From: Acanthochromis polyacanthus
Taxonomy: Eukaryota; Chordata; Actinopteri; Pomacentridae
Assembly: GCF_021347895.1 (NCBI RefSeq)
Contig: NC_067129.1
Coordinates: 32,277,690-32,341,689, forward strand
Direction of reading: 5' to 3'
DNA length: 64,000 nt
Shown: positions 47,404 through 59,600 of the stretch, in pieces
How the letters are laid out: each line of letters opens with the position of its first letter
Numbering within the stretch: the first letter of the stretch is position 1
The notes under the pieces: generated by a model
Told to the model about the DNA's origin: nothing
Seen by the model: the letters and a program-made list of their open reading frames with translations, nothing else
Database searches by the model: none
Position numbers and translations under genes: made by a program

Positions 47404-48430
47404 GCCTTCCGGGTCATATATGACCTGGTATTGTATGACTCATATATGCCATGTAGATCCAAATTATCCACAAATTCAGTGTTTCACCTTATATGTCAAC
47501 TTCCCTCCAACTGATTAAAACAAATTTGAACACTTTTTGAAAATTATATGACATCATTTACCTAATTTGCATAAATATATACATATTTTGAGTGAAAAGA
47601 AAACAATAATTATAAATTATGATTTCGGAGGTCCAATACAATATTATGTATTTTTAGTGAGGCGCATATATGTTGAAGTTCAGACAAAATAATTTTTTTT
47701 TAACCCTTTCAAAGATTTGAATGGCACCAAATACTTTAACTGTATTCCGGGTCATTAATGACACGGTTTTGTTTGACTCATATATGGCATGTACATTAAA
47801 ATTATCTACAAATTCTATGTTTCACATTATATGGCAACTTCCCTCCAACTGATTGAAATTAATTTTTACACTTTTTTAAAAAATTGTATGGCATCATTTA
47901 CCTAATTTGCATAAAATGATATATATTTTTAGTGTTAAGAACAGCAATAATTACAAACTATAATTTCTGAGGTCCAATTTAATATTATGGATTTTTAGAG
48001 AAGGGCATATGGTAAAGTTCAGATGATACATTTTTTAACCCTTTCAATTTTTTTGAATGGCAACAAACACTGACATTAACTGTATTCCGGGTCATTAATG
48101 ACTTGGTTTTGTTTGACCCATATATAGCATGCAGATTAAAATTATCCACAAATTCTATCTTTCACTTAATTTGTCAACTTCCCTCCACCTAATTGAAACA
48201 AATTTGAATCTTTTTTTTTTAAATTTATGATGTCATTGACTTTATTTGCATAAAATTATACATATTTTGGGGGTTAACAACAGCAGCAATTACAAATAAT
48301 GAATTCTGAGTTGCAAAATATAGGTTTTAAGAGAGTGGTATATGATGAAAGAGACAAATCATTTTTAACTCTAACATTTTTTTAATGGCAACAAATAATG
48401 ACAGCAACTGAACTTTATTCAGTTCATATA
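47404..48430 (+). repeat. Three tandem units of about 340 bp
   Basis: Each unit begins near CCGGGTCAT(A/T)AATGAC, then carries CATATATGGCATGTA, TTCTATGTTTCAC, CAACTTCCCTCCAACTGATT and TCATTTACCTAATTTGCATAAA. Starts are near 47410, 47752 and 48088. The third unit is the most diverged. Confidence 0.8.
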
Positions 48431-48612
48431 TGGTGTGTGCTTGGTGCATGCGTGTTGTGGCCAAAAACAACAGAACAACAAAACTGGTGTGTGTGTGCAT
48501 ACATGTTGAGATCTAACTTTTATGAGTGGCCCAAAAGAACAGAACAAGAACAAAACTGCTGTGCGTGTGTGTAAGTGAGTGTGTGTGTGAGCCTGTGTGT
48601 GTGTGTGAGTCC

Positions 48613-48870
48613 CTAACTGCAGGTGTGGCAGGATATCAAAGTGTGAATTTTACAAATATATGATCTACATTTGTGGCACCTGGTAGCAACTTTCCGGTCA
48701 CTCTTTTTGCAGTATCGGCATCTCCTCCTTTGGTAGGTACAGCTGGGGGGGTCAGGATGGCTTCTGCTGAGGCTGAGGGCCTCTCCTGGAGTCTGGCCAC
48801 CAATCTAGCTGGGAAACAGTGTTTTCTTGGCCATGTTGTTGTTACTGAAAAAAGTAAAAGTGCAAAAAAG
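48613..48870 (-). pseudogene. piggyBac transposase C-terminal cysteine-rich domain
   Basis: On the minus strand one frame reads RRRCRYCKKSDRKVATRC, then HKCRSYICKIH and LISCHTCS before TAG at 48615-48613. The CxxC...CxxC...C...H spacing is that of the cysteine-rich domain ending piggyBac-family transposases. The preceding residues (WPRKHCFPARLVARL) are in another frame, showing a frameshift at about 48735. No DDD catalytic core was found upstream. Confidence 0.6.
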
Positions 48871-49636
48871 TTTCTTTAGGGTTAGGCATTGTTTTGGTCT
48901 GGGTTAAGGTTAGGGTTAGGGTTAGGGGTTAGATATGAATGGGAGTCAATGGTAGGTCCCCACGGGAATAGCAGAACCAGACATGTGTGTGTGTGTGTGT
49001 GAAGTGTACGTAGGAGTGTGTGTGTTTGTCAGACAATAGTCATTTGCTGGATAGGTGTGTATTTGAGTGTTTGGGGGGGGGGTTGAGAGTTGGAGGTGTG
49101 TGTGGATGAGTGAGAGTGGAGTTTGATTCTTTGATTGTTCTAGAAAGCCATGAAATGTCAGATTTTTCCTATAGCATAATCTAGCATGTGTGTGTGAATG
49201 TGCATGTTTTTGGGGGGTGGGAGTGGGGGTGGCGTGAGATTTTTTTTTTTTGGTATAGGTGAGTGAGAGGATGGTAATTTCTTTTTAATAGATGTGTGCA
49301 TTGTGACAGAAAGCACACCAAAATAAATTTTGTAACGTATAGTGCCACCTAGTAGTGTATGGGTCCATAGGGACCAGGAAGGCCTTTAGTGCCATTCTGT
49401 TTTATAAATTACCCATGATGCAGTGCAGGGGGGGGGTACTCAATTGTATTTGAAAAAGAGGTTGATTATGCAGAACTGCTGTAATTTTCATGTAATTACA
49501 TTAAAGGCAACTACATTTTTAAAGAGCTACTTTCGGGTTGTCAGAGACCCGTATGCCGTATGATGTTACAATAATCAGTACTTAGTTAAAGATAAATTGT
49601 AGCTATACCTCAACTTAAACTTATTTTCAGTTCTTA

Positions 49637-51032
49637 CCTGTCGTCACAGCAGCACCATCTGTCCCCAAACCAAAAATTCGATCTGTTTGGTATGCCTGTG
49701 ACTGTGATCACCTCATGGATGGCCTCTGCAATGGTATCTGCCTTCCCATCATTTAGTGGGAAACTAACAAAAAAGATGGCCTTCTCTGTCCAGGTACCTA
49801 AAAAATGTTTTATTAATATTATTTTATCCAGCATAAGGTCAGATTTATATTCATTGTAAAATTAGTAGTACCATAGCAGTAGCTAATATGTATATCCAGT
49901 TGCCTGGTCATGGACATATCCGTGGACTCGTCCACCTCAAGGTCAATGGCAGTAGAGAGTCGGATGGCCTCTAGAATTGTTTTTTCCACAACACTGTCCA
50001 GGATCTCCAACATCTCATCAACAATTTTGTGGGATCTATAATTGGTCCTCTTGTCAATCTAAAAAAAGACAGAAAGAGTAATATCACACATAACATTTAT
50101 AGTGTTTTGAAAACTTTGTCAGAATCACAAAATATACATTTAAATAATTTACCTGAAGTTTGGAGAAGTAGTCACAGCCAAGTAATTTGGCAAGATCAAG
50201 CAAGGCTCCATAATTTGTATGGTGGGCAATTTCATGTTTTAGCAGCCAGTACAGGCATTTAAACCCACCAACTATCGCCTCATGCTCCATATTAATCACT
50301 GGCTCAAAGGCTTCAGTGATTGACAAGCCGAGAACATGAAAAACGTGAAAGCTATTAGTTATTTCATAATAGATATTTCTTTTTAGTAAGTGTACTGTAA
50401 TTACATTATTTATTGGTTACTTTTGCTTTTGCTTGCCGCCATCTCAATGCTAGTGCGATGGTGTAGAGACCCAATATGTGCGTTTAGCACATCTTGCCTA
50501 TAAGTTGTACAAGGAGCTTCAATGAAGACTCTGGTTGAGAATCCTTGCGTTGCCCGCTGACGGTGGTTGCGACACACCCGACAAAACATACCTAAGAACG
50601 ACACAAAAAAAAAAGCCACAGCTATGAAACGAAGCGTATCTAGTGCTGAATGTAATAGCAAAATTTGCTAAACCAGCATGAAATTAGCGAGCGTAATATT
50701 GTTAATATTTTAATATAGTACAAAACATGCTTACCATACTCAGTCTTGTAGAGCCATCCGCTAAATTTAGGGTCAGCTAATCATTTTGGATTAAATCCAC
50801 TGGTTCGATGTTTACTATCGCGGCTCGCAGAAGGCTGCTCTGACGACATGCTGACATCCATGCTAACTCGCACCGGCTCTGCCTCATCATCAAGCCGCGG
50901 CTCGGTCGGCTCACCGTGGACGCACCCCCCTTGGCCTGGGGGTGAACGAGCGGCCTCATTGTCTTCTCCTGTGCTCCTCTGACTTCGGAAAAAGAAAGTG
51001 TCCAACATTTTTTGACCCTTTCTCCATGACAT
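49637..51032 (-). pseudogene. Decayed hAT-type transposase gene, ZNF862-like, five exons readable
   Basis: On the minus strand, exon-like blocks with splice sites follow each other. About 51032-50732 has MSWRKGQKMLDTFF and then FSGWLYKTEY. 50591 to about 50416 has MFCRVCRNH and the zinc-finger-like RQDVLNAHIGSLHHR. About 50325-50153 has KCLYWLLKHEIAHHTNY. 50058 to about 49820 has LEVDESTDMSMTRQLDIH. 49799-49637 has LNDGKADTIAEAIHEVI and IFGLGTDGAAVTTG. Wording and order match the TTF-type-finger hAT proteins related to ZNF862. Lesions: a TGA just after GFNPK (near 50781), and a 1-bp shift before IFGLG. The C-terminal half is absent. A terminal CAGGGTTTCCC end lies at 51335. Confidence 0.7.
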
Positions 51033-51214
51033 GTCATGTAAAAGTTGTTAGCGTGCCGTCAGGTAAAGACAGGCAGTGGTTGTAGGGGTCAGGTGATGAA
51101 AATACACCTAACCTCTGACCCCCTATGTGTTCATGTATCGACCATAAGATGTCGCCATTGCACTTTCAACCGTATCACCAGATGCGGTTAAAAGCTCTAT
51201 AGACCGTCTTTGGT

Positions 51215-51335
51215 ATCACTGTTTTGGTGCATAAAAAACATATTTACAATAAATAAACAAGCGACGCTTAGCCTGGCGGGGGGCAAGAAAAACCTGGCGG
51301 CCCGCCAGGCCTATAAAGCACTGAGGGAAACCCTG
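51215..51335 (-). mobile_element. hAT-type terminal sequence, start of the ZNF862-like element
   Basis: Read on the minus strand, the segment starts CAGGGTTTCCCTCAGTGC and continues through GGCCTGGCGGGCCGCCAGG. This is a GC-rich subterminal palindrome typical of hAT ends. It lies 300 bp upstream of the first transposase exon at 51032. The matching opposite end was not found. Confidence 0.55.
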
Positions 51336-53640
51336 TATATATATAAACTGTGAAAATGTGAATATGCAGGGCTGTGTTATTTTATGTGATTCCATTTTGT
51401 TGTTTTTCACATTGAAGATCAGGGGTGTCAAACTCATCTTAGTCGAAGTTGTTACGGTTTCAGTGAGGCTCAGATGCAGGAATGAGGAGGAGAATGAATG
51501 AATTCAAAAAGACAACATTTATTTACAGAATTTACAAATAACAAAAACTACAAAACGGGGCCGGAAGACTATTACCGGAAATTACGCTAAATGCTAGCGA
51601 CTCAGGAACAACCAAACTCAAGAAGCCCTCTAGAGGGCAGGCGGAGTACTCAGAAACAAAATAACTAACCCACTTGACTTAACCTGTACTCGACCTCCTG
51701 GTCCCTTATATTCACGGCTTTGTTAAAGATTTCCCATTGCCAGATACAGCAGCCTGCACAGCATGGCTGTAACCATGACGTGAACACTGTCTGCTACAAG
51801 CTGATGATGACATGATTGTCCTATGACAAAATGACTGATTTATCAGTTGGAAATCATACAAGGAACAAATGATTAAAGTGTGGGGTGTTTCTGAGTCCCA
51901 TCAATTCCTGAAGACTGCTACATATGTAGGGTACTCAATGCAGCAAACCCCAGCCAGACAGTTAAGTTCAGCCGTCAGCCTTATTTGAACACAAATTCAC
52001 CTTTCTGCCCTTCCCTCATTTCTTCACCATAACACCTTGTCCCTGCTAGGTGCTTCTAAGTTTGGACACGTCCTCTACTAGACAGCAACAGCATGAAACC
52101 GTTTTCTGTCATTTTTATGTGAATTTTCGGACTTTTCGGCAGCGTCTTCATCGTGTCAAGAAAACGCTTCTTAGACAACACTTCCTGTGCCGCTGGAATG
52201 GTTACAAAAAAAAAGCCCGAAACAATAAAAATACACCTTCCAAACAAAAGCAATTATTTTAACACTAGCTTGCCAAAAGTGATGAACTGATCAACACACC
52301 TTCATAAGTGTTATTTACATGCAGTTTCATATCCATACATAACATGTACATACATAACACATGCCTGTGCTCAGCAAAAGGTCATTTTTTTATTAAAGAT
52401 AAAAAAAATGATGGGGAGTGACTTTTACATTCTTTGTTAAATTAATTAAATGTCTGAGTCCTAAATATAAATCCACTAATAAATATACAACTTCAATGTC
52501 TCTCAAAAAAAAAGAAAAGTCACAAAGAGATAAATAAATTGTTTTCAGTAATTACTCCTAAATTGATTACATTTTAGATCATTTTTGGATTACATCATGT
52601 TGAAATCAGGAAAATCATACACAGGAGCTTAGGGTTTTCTGTCCGCTTATGGTGGTTGTTAAGTAAGACGATAGCTGCATTAATTCACATGGGCAGAGAG
52701 AGTTTTATTCCTGAAGGGGGCGGGAACTAATCACCAGGGCCTGGTGTTCTAAATTTAGTAGAATGTCGACCTTGGTTTGCTCTAACATGGTTATAAAAGA
52801 ACTTATCATGTGTATGTTTGAAACTAAGGCAACCACAATTCAACATACTACGCTGCAGCTTATGTTTGTATATTTTTTCTGCAACAGCGCCACCTATGGG
52901 ATTGGATGATTGTCACAGAGCACATTTTCTGGTTTCACAAGATTATTCCACCTAAAATACCACTTTCGGTCCAACTAGTGATAAGATTAAAGATCTATTC
53001 TACCCAAATAATACTTTTTTCTGTCAGTGTCTGTGAGCTAATAAAGCTAAATCCCATTTGATGTAAACAGGGACTGGTCATACTAGAAGACTGGGCGCTA
53101 TAGATGCATTGATTTTAAAGCACAGAAAGAATTTTCTTCCAGAAGGGGACGGGAACTAATCATCAGAGCCTGGTGGTCGAATAGAGAAGAACTTCGGCCT
53201 TGGTTTGCTCTAAAACAACTTATTGTGTGTGTTTGTAGCTCCGTCGTCTGTTTGCAATTTCTGTGGTGCCATTTTCAGAGTCAAAATTCCAGTTCAAGAT
53301 GTTTTTTATTTTGACTTCCAGTTTTGAGAAATCGCCATCTTTCTGACTCATTCAGACACAATTTAAGAGTCTCCAACAGACAATATAGATAAGATGAATG
53401 ATGAAAATTAAGGATATCTTAAGAATTAAAGTGTGAAACTGAGAAGTCTCCTAGAAAACTTGCCTCGGTGTCTGGTGGTGATGGCCTCATTGTGGTTTCC
53501 TGATGCTGAAACACTAAATGTCAGGTCAGTTTTCCATCAACACTAACTGAACGGTGTTGAAGTTTCCTCTTACTGCTGGTGCTTGATTCAGCAGAACCTC
53601 CCATACACGAGCTGTGGTTTTCTTCTTATTTTTGCTGCAG
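51336..53640. other. Gene-free region upstream of the TIM-family gene
   Basis: Contains CAGGGGTGTCAAACTCATC at 51420, which resembles a hAT end. A direct duplication of about 110 bp lies at about 52700-52820 and 53125-53240 (GGGGGCGGGAACTAATCACC / GGGGACGGGAACTAATCATC, then CTTGGTTTGCTCTAA). Promoter elements for the downstream gene are not identifiable. Confidence 0.55.
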
Positions 53641-53668
53641 ATGTGAAGTCAGAAGGTCGATGTTCGCC

Positions 53669-56600
53669 ATGAAGATTGTTCTGCTGCTCACGCTTCTCAC
53701 AGGTACTTTTACTCTGAAAACATCTCTTTTTAAAAACTTTTTTATCATATAATTCTGTCTTTTTCATTCCTTGTTTTTCTCTTTTCTGGGATTATTTTTT
53801 TGTCTTGTGTGTAAAGTTGCTTAAATCAAAACAAAGAAGAAGAAGGTCACAACTTCAAAGCTGGTGCTTTAATTAATATTGATAAAGAGTTTGTTCTTTT
53901 TAAATGTATCTGGACATGCAACTGACTGACAGAGACTCATTCGTTACACTTACACTTAAATCTAAGTGAGAGGATTTTATCTGTCAAAGTGTCCTGGACA
54001 CACCTGACAGAGGTTTAAAAGCTGAGGCAACACCAACCACCACCAGAACTGAAGAAGCCTCTTGGATGAGAGGTGAAATGTCTTCAAGGAACGTTCTTAA
54101 AGTCCAGTGGATTGATTTAAACTACTTTGGATAACCATGACCGGGATGAATGAGAACCTACACAGACAGAGTGTGGTCTACTTTACCCGTCACGCCTCCA
54201 CATTATGCATGATGGAGCTCAAAGTTCAAGTCACCAGAGAATTCCAGATCAGTCAGTAAGACACTGGCCAAGTAGGAAAAACCAATAACAAATCCTGTTG
54301 TTGTGGAATTAAAATGGACAGTTTTAATTAAAGAATAACAGTTCTTTTCTTTTTATGATGGTGAAGCAGATATGTGTATATGTGCCGTGTCCCTTGCTAT
54401 CATCATTAGTTGGGTTTCCATTACAGTTTTTCGCAAAATAAAAGCGATATTACTAAAATTTCAACAAAGTATATTTGCGCTTTGAACGTGTTTCCATTGA
54501 AGGTTGTTCTGGGCAGAAGCATCATAACTCTCGTAAAATATCATCCCGCGAGATTTCACTGCAGGAAGATGGACGCTTCTATCTCCTTATAACACTCTGC
54601 ATTCCTCTGCTGTTTGCTGTCTAGTATGGCAGTGACGTTTTTCTCGAGAATAATGGCAAGAAAGGTCTTGGTCTGCTCTTCTGTCCACACGTACCGTGCC
54701 ATGTTTACTCCGGAAGAACTGGTCATGTGACCAGGTACGTCATGTCCAGTGACGTATAATGGTGGAAAAAGTGTTTCCATTGCGCTTTTGCGATATATTT
54801 CAATATCGAAACGTCTGAAAAACTACCTTATAAGAGCGCAAAAACTTTTTAGCGCTGTTTTAGTCCTTTTTCAAAATTCAGGTGTTTCCATTACCAGTTT
54901 TTTATTGCGCTATTTACATTTTGCGCATATCTAAGGGTAATGGAAATGCAGCTAGTCATGTTTGGATTGCAGGAGCCTTATCTTAGGCTATTCACTACCA
55001 TTAAGGAAAAAAACGTTAACTTTTAGGAATTCAGCTGCTTGTCGAGTTAGCATTGGATTTCCCGTCGCTTGGGAATGGGGTCTGTGTAAGTGATGTCTAC
55101 TAACTCTAGTGACATAATGGGGGCAGCCCCTACCAGCTCTTCTGTGAGGGTTGTGAGCTGGAGTATTAAAAGGTAGTTGAGCCCCGTTAAAAGATCGAGA
55201 GCATTTTCTCATCTAAAGAGACTCAAAGCCAATGTTCTTACAATAAACTCACATGCATACTACAGACCAGGTTAGGCTGAAATGTCAGTGGTTCTCCAAT
55301 ATGTTTCATTCTAGTTTCAACTCTAAAGTCAGAGGAGCCGCCATCTTAATTCAGATGCTGATGTTCTTCAAAGCCTTCCAAACATGGCGGACACAGTCAA
55401 TATGGCGGACACAGTCAGGGACTCTCTGCCGGACACCACCAGCTTGTCTGCCCCCTACACCTCTGAATTGGACACAGCCAACACAACCATCACCTGCCTG
55501 AAGGCAGAAATCCGTCGACTGAGGAGCTAAAAATCAAATCAGATCTATTCACCTCCTGCATGAACGTCGCCTCCAAGCAGTCTCGCTACCTCGCTTCAGT
55601 CCAGGCCTCCCTCCATGACACCCTACCGTGGGTCCCCGCCAGCCCTCGGCCCTCGTCCTGCTCAACCTTGAACTGACATCCATCCTGGTCCAAGGTCGTC
55701 ATTCGTAGCAGAAGCAGCTGCAACGACCACACCGTCTCCCCAGCCCGACCAAGCCTCATTGCGGCTCTGTCCCAACCGGTCAAGCCCCAGCCCACCAACC
55801 CGGCCCAAACGCCGAGCGGCAGTGACACGGTCCTCTCGCCCTCCATCCTGCCAGCTGCTGGAGCTTTCATGGCTCCCATCCGAACAACCGATGGACCGCC
55901 AAAGGCTCTGGACCCCTCGACGTTCAATGCTGTGGATCCTCACCGGGGTCGGCCACCTCCCAGTCACTGCTGCACACCGGCGCAAAGACCACGCCCACGC
56001 AAATGTACGGTGGTCCCTGGGCTCAACCTGGTGCCACTGGCAGGGTCTCTCCTCCGCTGGCAACCGGCAGCGCTTGGTCCTCCTCCGGTGAGCAACAAAC
56101 CCAGCGGTCCCAAACCCCGACGATGTCTGCTGCGGGACGCAGTTCGCCGCCACTCCGCCGGGTCTGTCGGCAAAGATTTGGACCAACATGGCAGCTGTTT
56201 ACAACGCAAGTTTGTAGTCTCCTCATCGCTCCATCGCTCCACCATCACGTCCCCCCTCTCCGACACCAAGCCACCAGGACAGCAGGCACCCACCGGCCCC
56301 GGCGCGGCCCCAGCTGGAGGTCCTTCACACCATCGTTCCCCCTAAGTCCACAACCTCCCGTCCACCACTCGCTCCACTCTTCACCCCCACCATGCTCATC
56401 GTTGGTGACAGTATGATGAGAGGCATCAGGTTCTTTAATGCTATCACACTGTCATTCCCCAGTGCCACAGCTGCAGATATCGCCATCAAAATTCCTTCCC
56501 TTTTCCCCTCACTCCCCACTTCTGTACACCGCATTATCCTTCACATTGGCTGCAATGACACAGTGCGCCCCCAGTCTGAGCAGACAAAACGGGATTTTCA

Positions 56601-59600
56601 AAAACTGACAGACTTACTGAAAGACTGTGGAAAGTCAGTTTTTATTATCGGGCCCTTACCAATGGTAAACAGTAACTCTGAGCGCTTCAGCCGACTCCTC
56701 AGCGTAAGCACCTCGATTCGCTTGTCCTGCCGCACCAGCAGAATCAATTTTATTGACTATTTTAACTGTTTCTGGAACCACCCAGAATATTTTAACAGTG
56801 ATGGTATTCATCCAAACAGATCCGACAGATCACTTTTAATTTCAAATATCCAACACACCGTCCACACTTCAGATTGACTTGTGCCAGTGTTTACATCCAT
56901 CTCTTCTTCACGCTCCACTGAACCGCCTCCCTGCCACAGCGCCCCCCTCTGTCCCCTCCTGGAACTCTCCCCCTCATCACCGTCAGCGCACCCACTGTCC
57001 CACCCGTCTGGCTCCCCTGCCTGCTACCCTCTCTCCACCAGAATCCAACAAGTTGCCAAATCCCCACCATCATCAGCTTCAGACCACCACGGCAGTCTAC
57101 CCTCAGAAACTTCCATCTTGCTAACCTCCACCCACTTCCATGGACCTCACAGCCTTGTCCCCAGAAGCCTTCCCCTAATCACACATCCACACTTCTCCTG
57201 AACTCTGCCCTGTTCAACACCCGCTCCATCACCAGCAAAGGCCCCATTCTAGAAGAATTCATCCTTGACAATAAACTGGACTTCCTCTGTCTAACTGAAA
57301 CATGGCACAAACCACTGGACTTCTACCCACTCAACCAAGCCACATCCTCTGGATACACCTACCACAACTCACCACGCCCAGAAGGTCAAGGAGCTGGCAT
57401 CGCAGTCATCCACAAACAGGTCTTCACAACCATCCCACTTTCCATCCCCCCCCCCTTTCTTTGAACTCCTTGCCTTCAAACTACCCGGTCCCACCCCAAT
57501 GGCCTCCGCCATCATTTACCGCCCACCCAAACCAAACCTCTCATTCCTCTCTGATTTTTCCCACTTTGTCACCCAGCTATCTGCTACATCTTCCTCAGTC
57601 CTCATCCTCAGGGACTTCAGCTTCCACATGGACAACCTTCACAGCAAATCTGCCTCTGAGTTTCTTGACCTCCTACAAACACTCAACCTCACCCAGTACG
57701 CCAATTTCCCCACCCACAACCATGGACACATCCTCGATCTGGTCTGCTCCTCTGGTCTCACAGTCCCAAACATCTCCAGCTGCCATGTCTCCATCTCTGA
57801 CCACCAAGCAATAACCATGGACATCAGCCTCCCCACCCCTCTGCCCAAGGAAAAATGGCTAATCTTTTTTAGAAACACCAAATCACTCTCCCCCTCTGTA
57901 TTCTCCACCTCACTGACCACTGCATTGTCCCCCCTCCCATCAATTGACAACCCCACGGACCTCATTAACCACTACAATCACACTCTCTCGTCCTGTCTTG
58001 ATCAGCTTGCTCCCCCTCAAATCCAAATTAGTCACTTTTTCCCACTCTGCTCCATGGTACACCCCTGAACTCCACCACATGAAAGCCCATAAACGACAGC
58101 TAAAACGTCTCGTCAAGAAAACAAACCTGACAGTTCACCGCCAAGCCTACTCAGACTTCCTCCAACAATACAAAGATGCCCTGAAATCTGCACGGTCCAC
58201 TTGCTACTCTGATTTGATCAATACCAGCTCCAACAACCTCAAGTCCCACTTCTCAACTGCCAATAAACTCCTTGCCCCCCCGGATACCATACAATAGTGT
58301 TATTTATTTAAACCGACAATTCAGAGAGCGTTGTTTTTACCTTGCAGACATTTTTCGACATTCTTCTGCTGTCTTCCTCAGAACGTCATCTGACGTTTGG
58401 TGACGTGTCCTTTTTATCACATGGTCGGTTTGACAGATCTGTCAGAATCTGTCAAACCGACCATGCCTCCCGCCATCTAGTGGTCTCCAGATGATGGTGT
58501 CCCAGGTATACTAGAGGATGTAGGCCCCCTCATTCCGGTTCACAGTGCAGCCCACCCGCTTACTGATCTCAATGGCTTCCTTAATCCATCGTCTCTGTTT
58601 ATTAGTCTCCGAGGTTACAATCCTCCCCCCCCCCCGTCCCAGTCCATGACGTGGTTTTGTTTTCTGCAGTGATCCGTGATGGCAGATTTTTTGTTTTCTA
58701 GTTCGGCTTTCTCTTTTTGTGCTCTTGTAAGGCGTCCAGTTGTTTTTTTTTGACATTCTGTTTGATGTTCCTTTCTTCTTGTTTTGAATGACCTGCCTGT
58801 TTTGCCAATGTATGTTTGTTACATGATTTGCACGGTATTTCATAAATGATATTACATTTATTGTCCGGTTCTATTCTGTCTTTGGGATGGACTAATAGCT
58901 GCCGGAGTTTTGTAAGTAGTTTTACTGCAGTGTTGATGTTATATTTTCTCATAATGTGTTGTATTGGTTCCGTTATCCCATGGATATATGGAATGGTGAT
59001 TAAGTCCTTATTTTTATAGTCCGATTTTTGTGTGTGTTTTGATTTTGCTTCCCTTTGTTTTTTTCTCTTTGATTTTTTGCTTGTTGTTTTCCTTTGGCTA
59101 TAGCCCATGTCGGATATTGGCAGTTTGTAAGTGCATTCTTGATATGTTTTTCCTCCTCCTGTCTGTCCTTATCATCCATTATGATACTAGTCTGTTCGTA
59201 GAGTGTTCTGACTACTGAAAGTTTGTGTGCTTTGGGATGTTCTGATGTCCAGAGGAGGTACTGGTCCGTGTGTGTAGGTTTTCTGTAAACTGTTATTTTG
59301 ATGCTGCTGTCTTGTCTGTGATGTATGTTTATGTCCAAAAATGAGATGGTCCGGTTTATTTCTTCTTCATGTGTGAATTGTATGTTCCCAGTGTGGTCTA
59401 TGTTGTTCAGGTGGTTCGTGAGCTCTTGCCCGTGTCCAGATTTTACTATTTCCAGGATGTCATCAACGTATCTTTTCCAGAGAGTGGGTCTACAGTGCAT
59501 GGGTGCTGTGTGGATGGCTTTTATTTCCAGGTCCTCCATGAACAAATTGCTCATTATTGTGGATAGTGGGTCTCCCATTGCAAAACCTTGTTTTTGACGG

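Larger units (their letters stand above)
47368..49565 (-). mobile_element. Decayed piggyBac-like element (boundaries inferred)
   Basis: TTAA at 47364-47367 precedes the end CCTTTATGCGGTATTCG. The proposed opposite end, read on the minus strand from 49565, is CATCATACGGCATACGG, preceded by a mutated TTAA (GTAA). The two ends match at most positions. Between them are a three-unit tandem repeat (47400-48430) and, on the minus strand, the cysteine-rich tail of a piggyBac transposase. Most of the transposase is unreadable. The left boundary is better supported than the right. Confidence 0.5.

Noticed and set aside
48673..48879. Plus-strand 68-codon frame as a small gene
   Set aside because: It is antisense to the piggyBac-type cysteine-rich tail and has no signature of its own.
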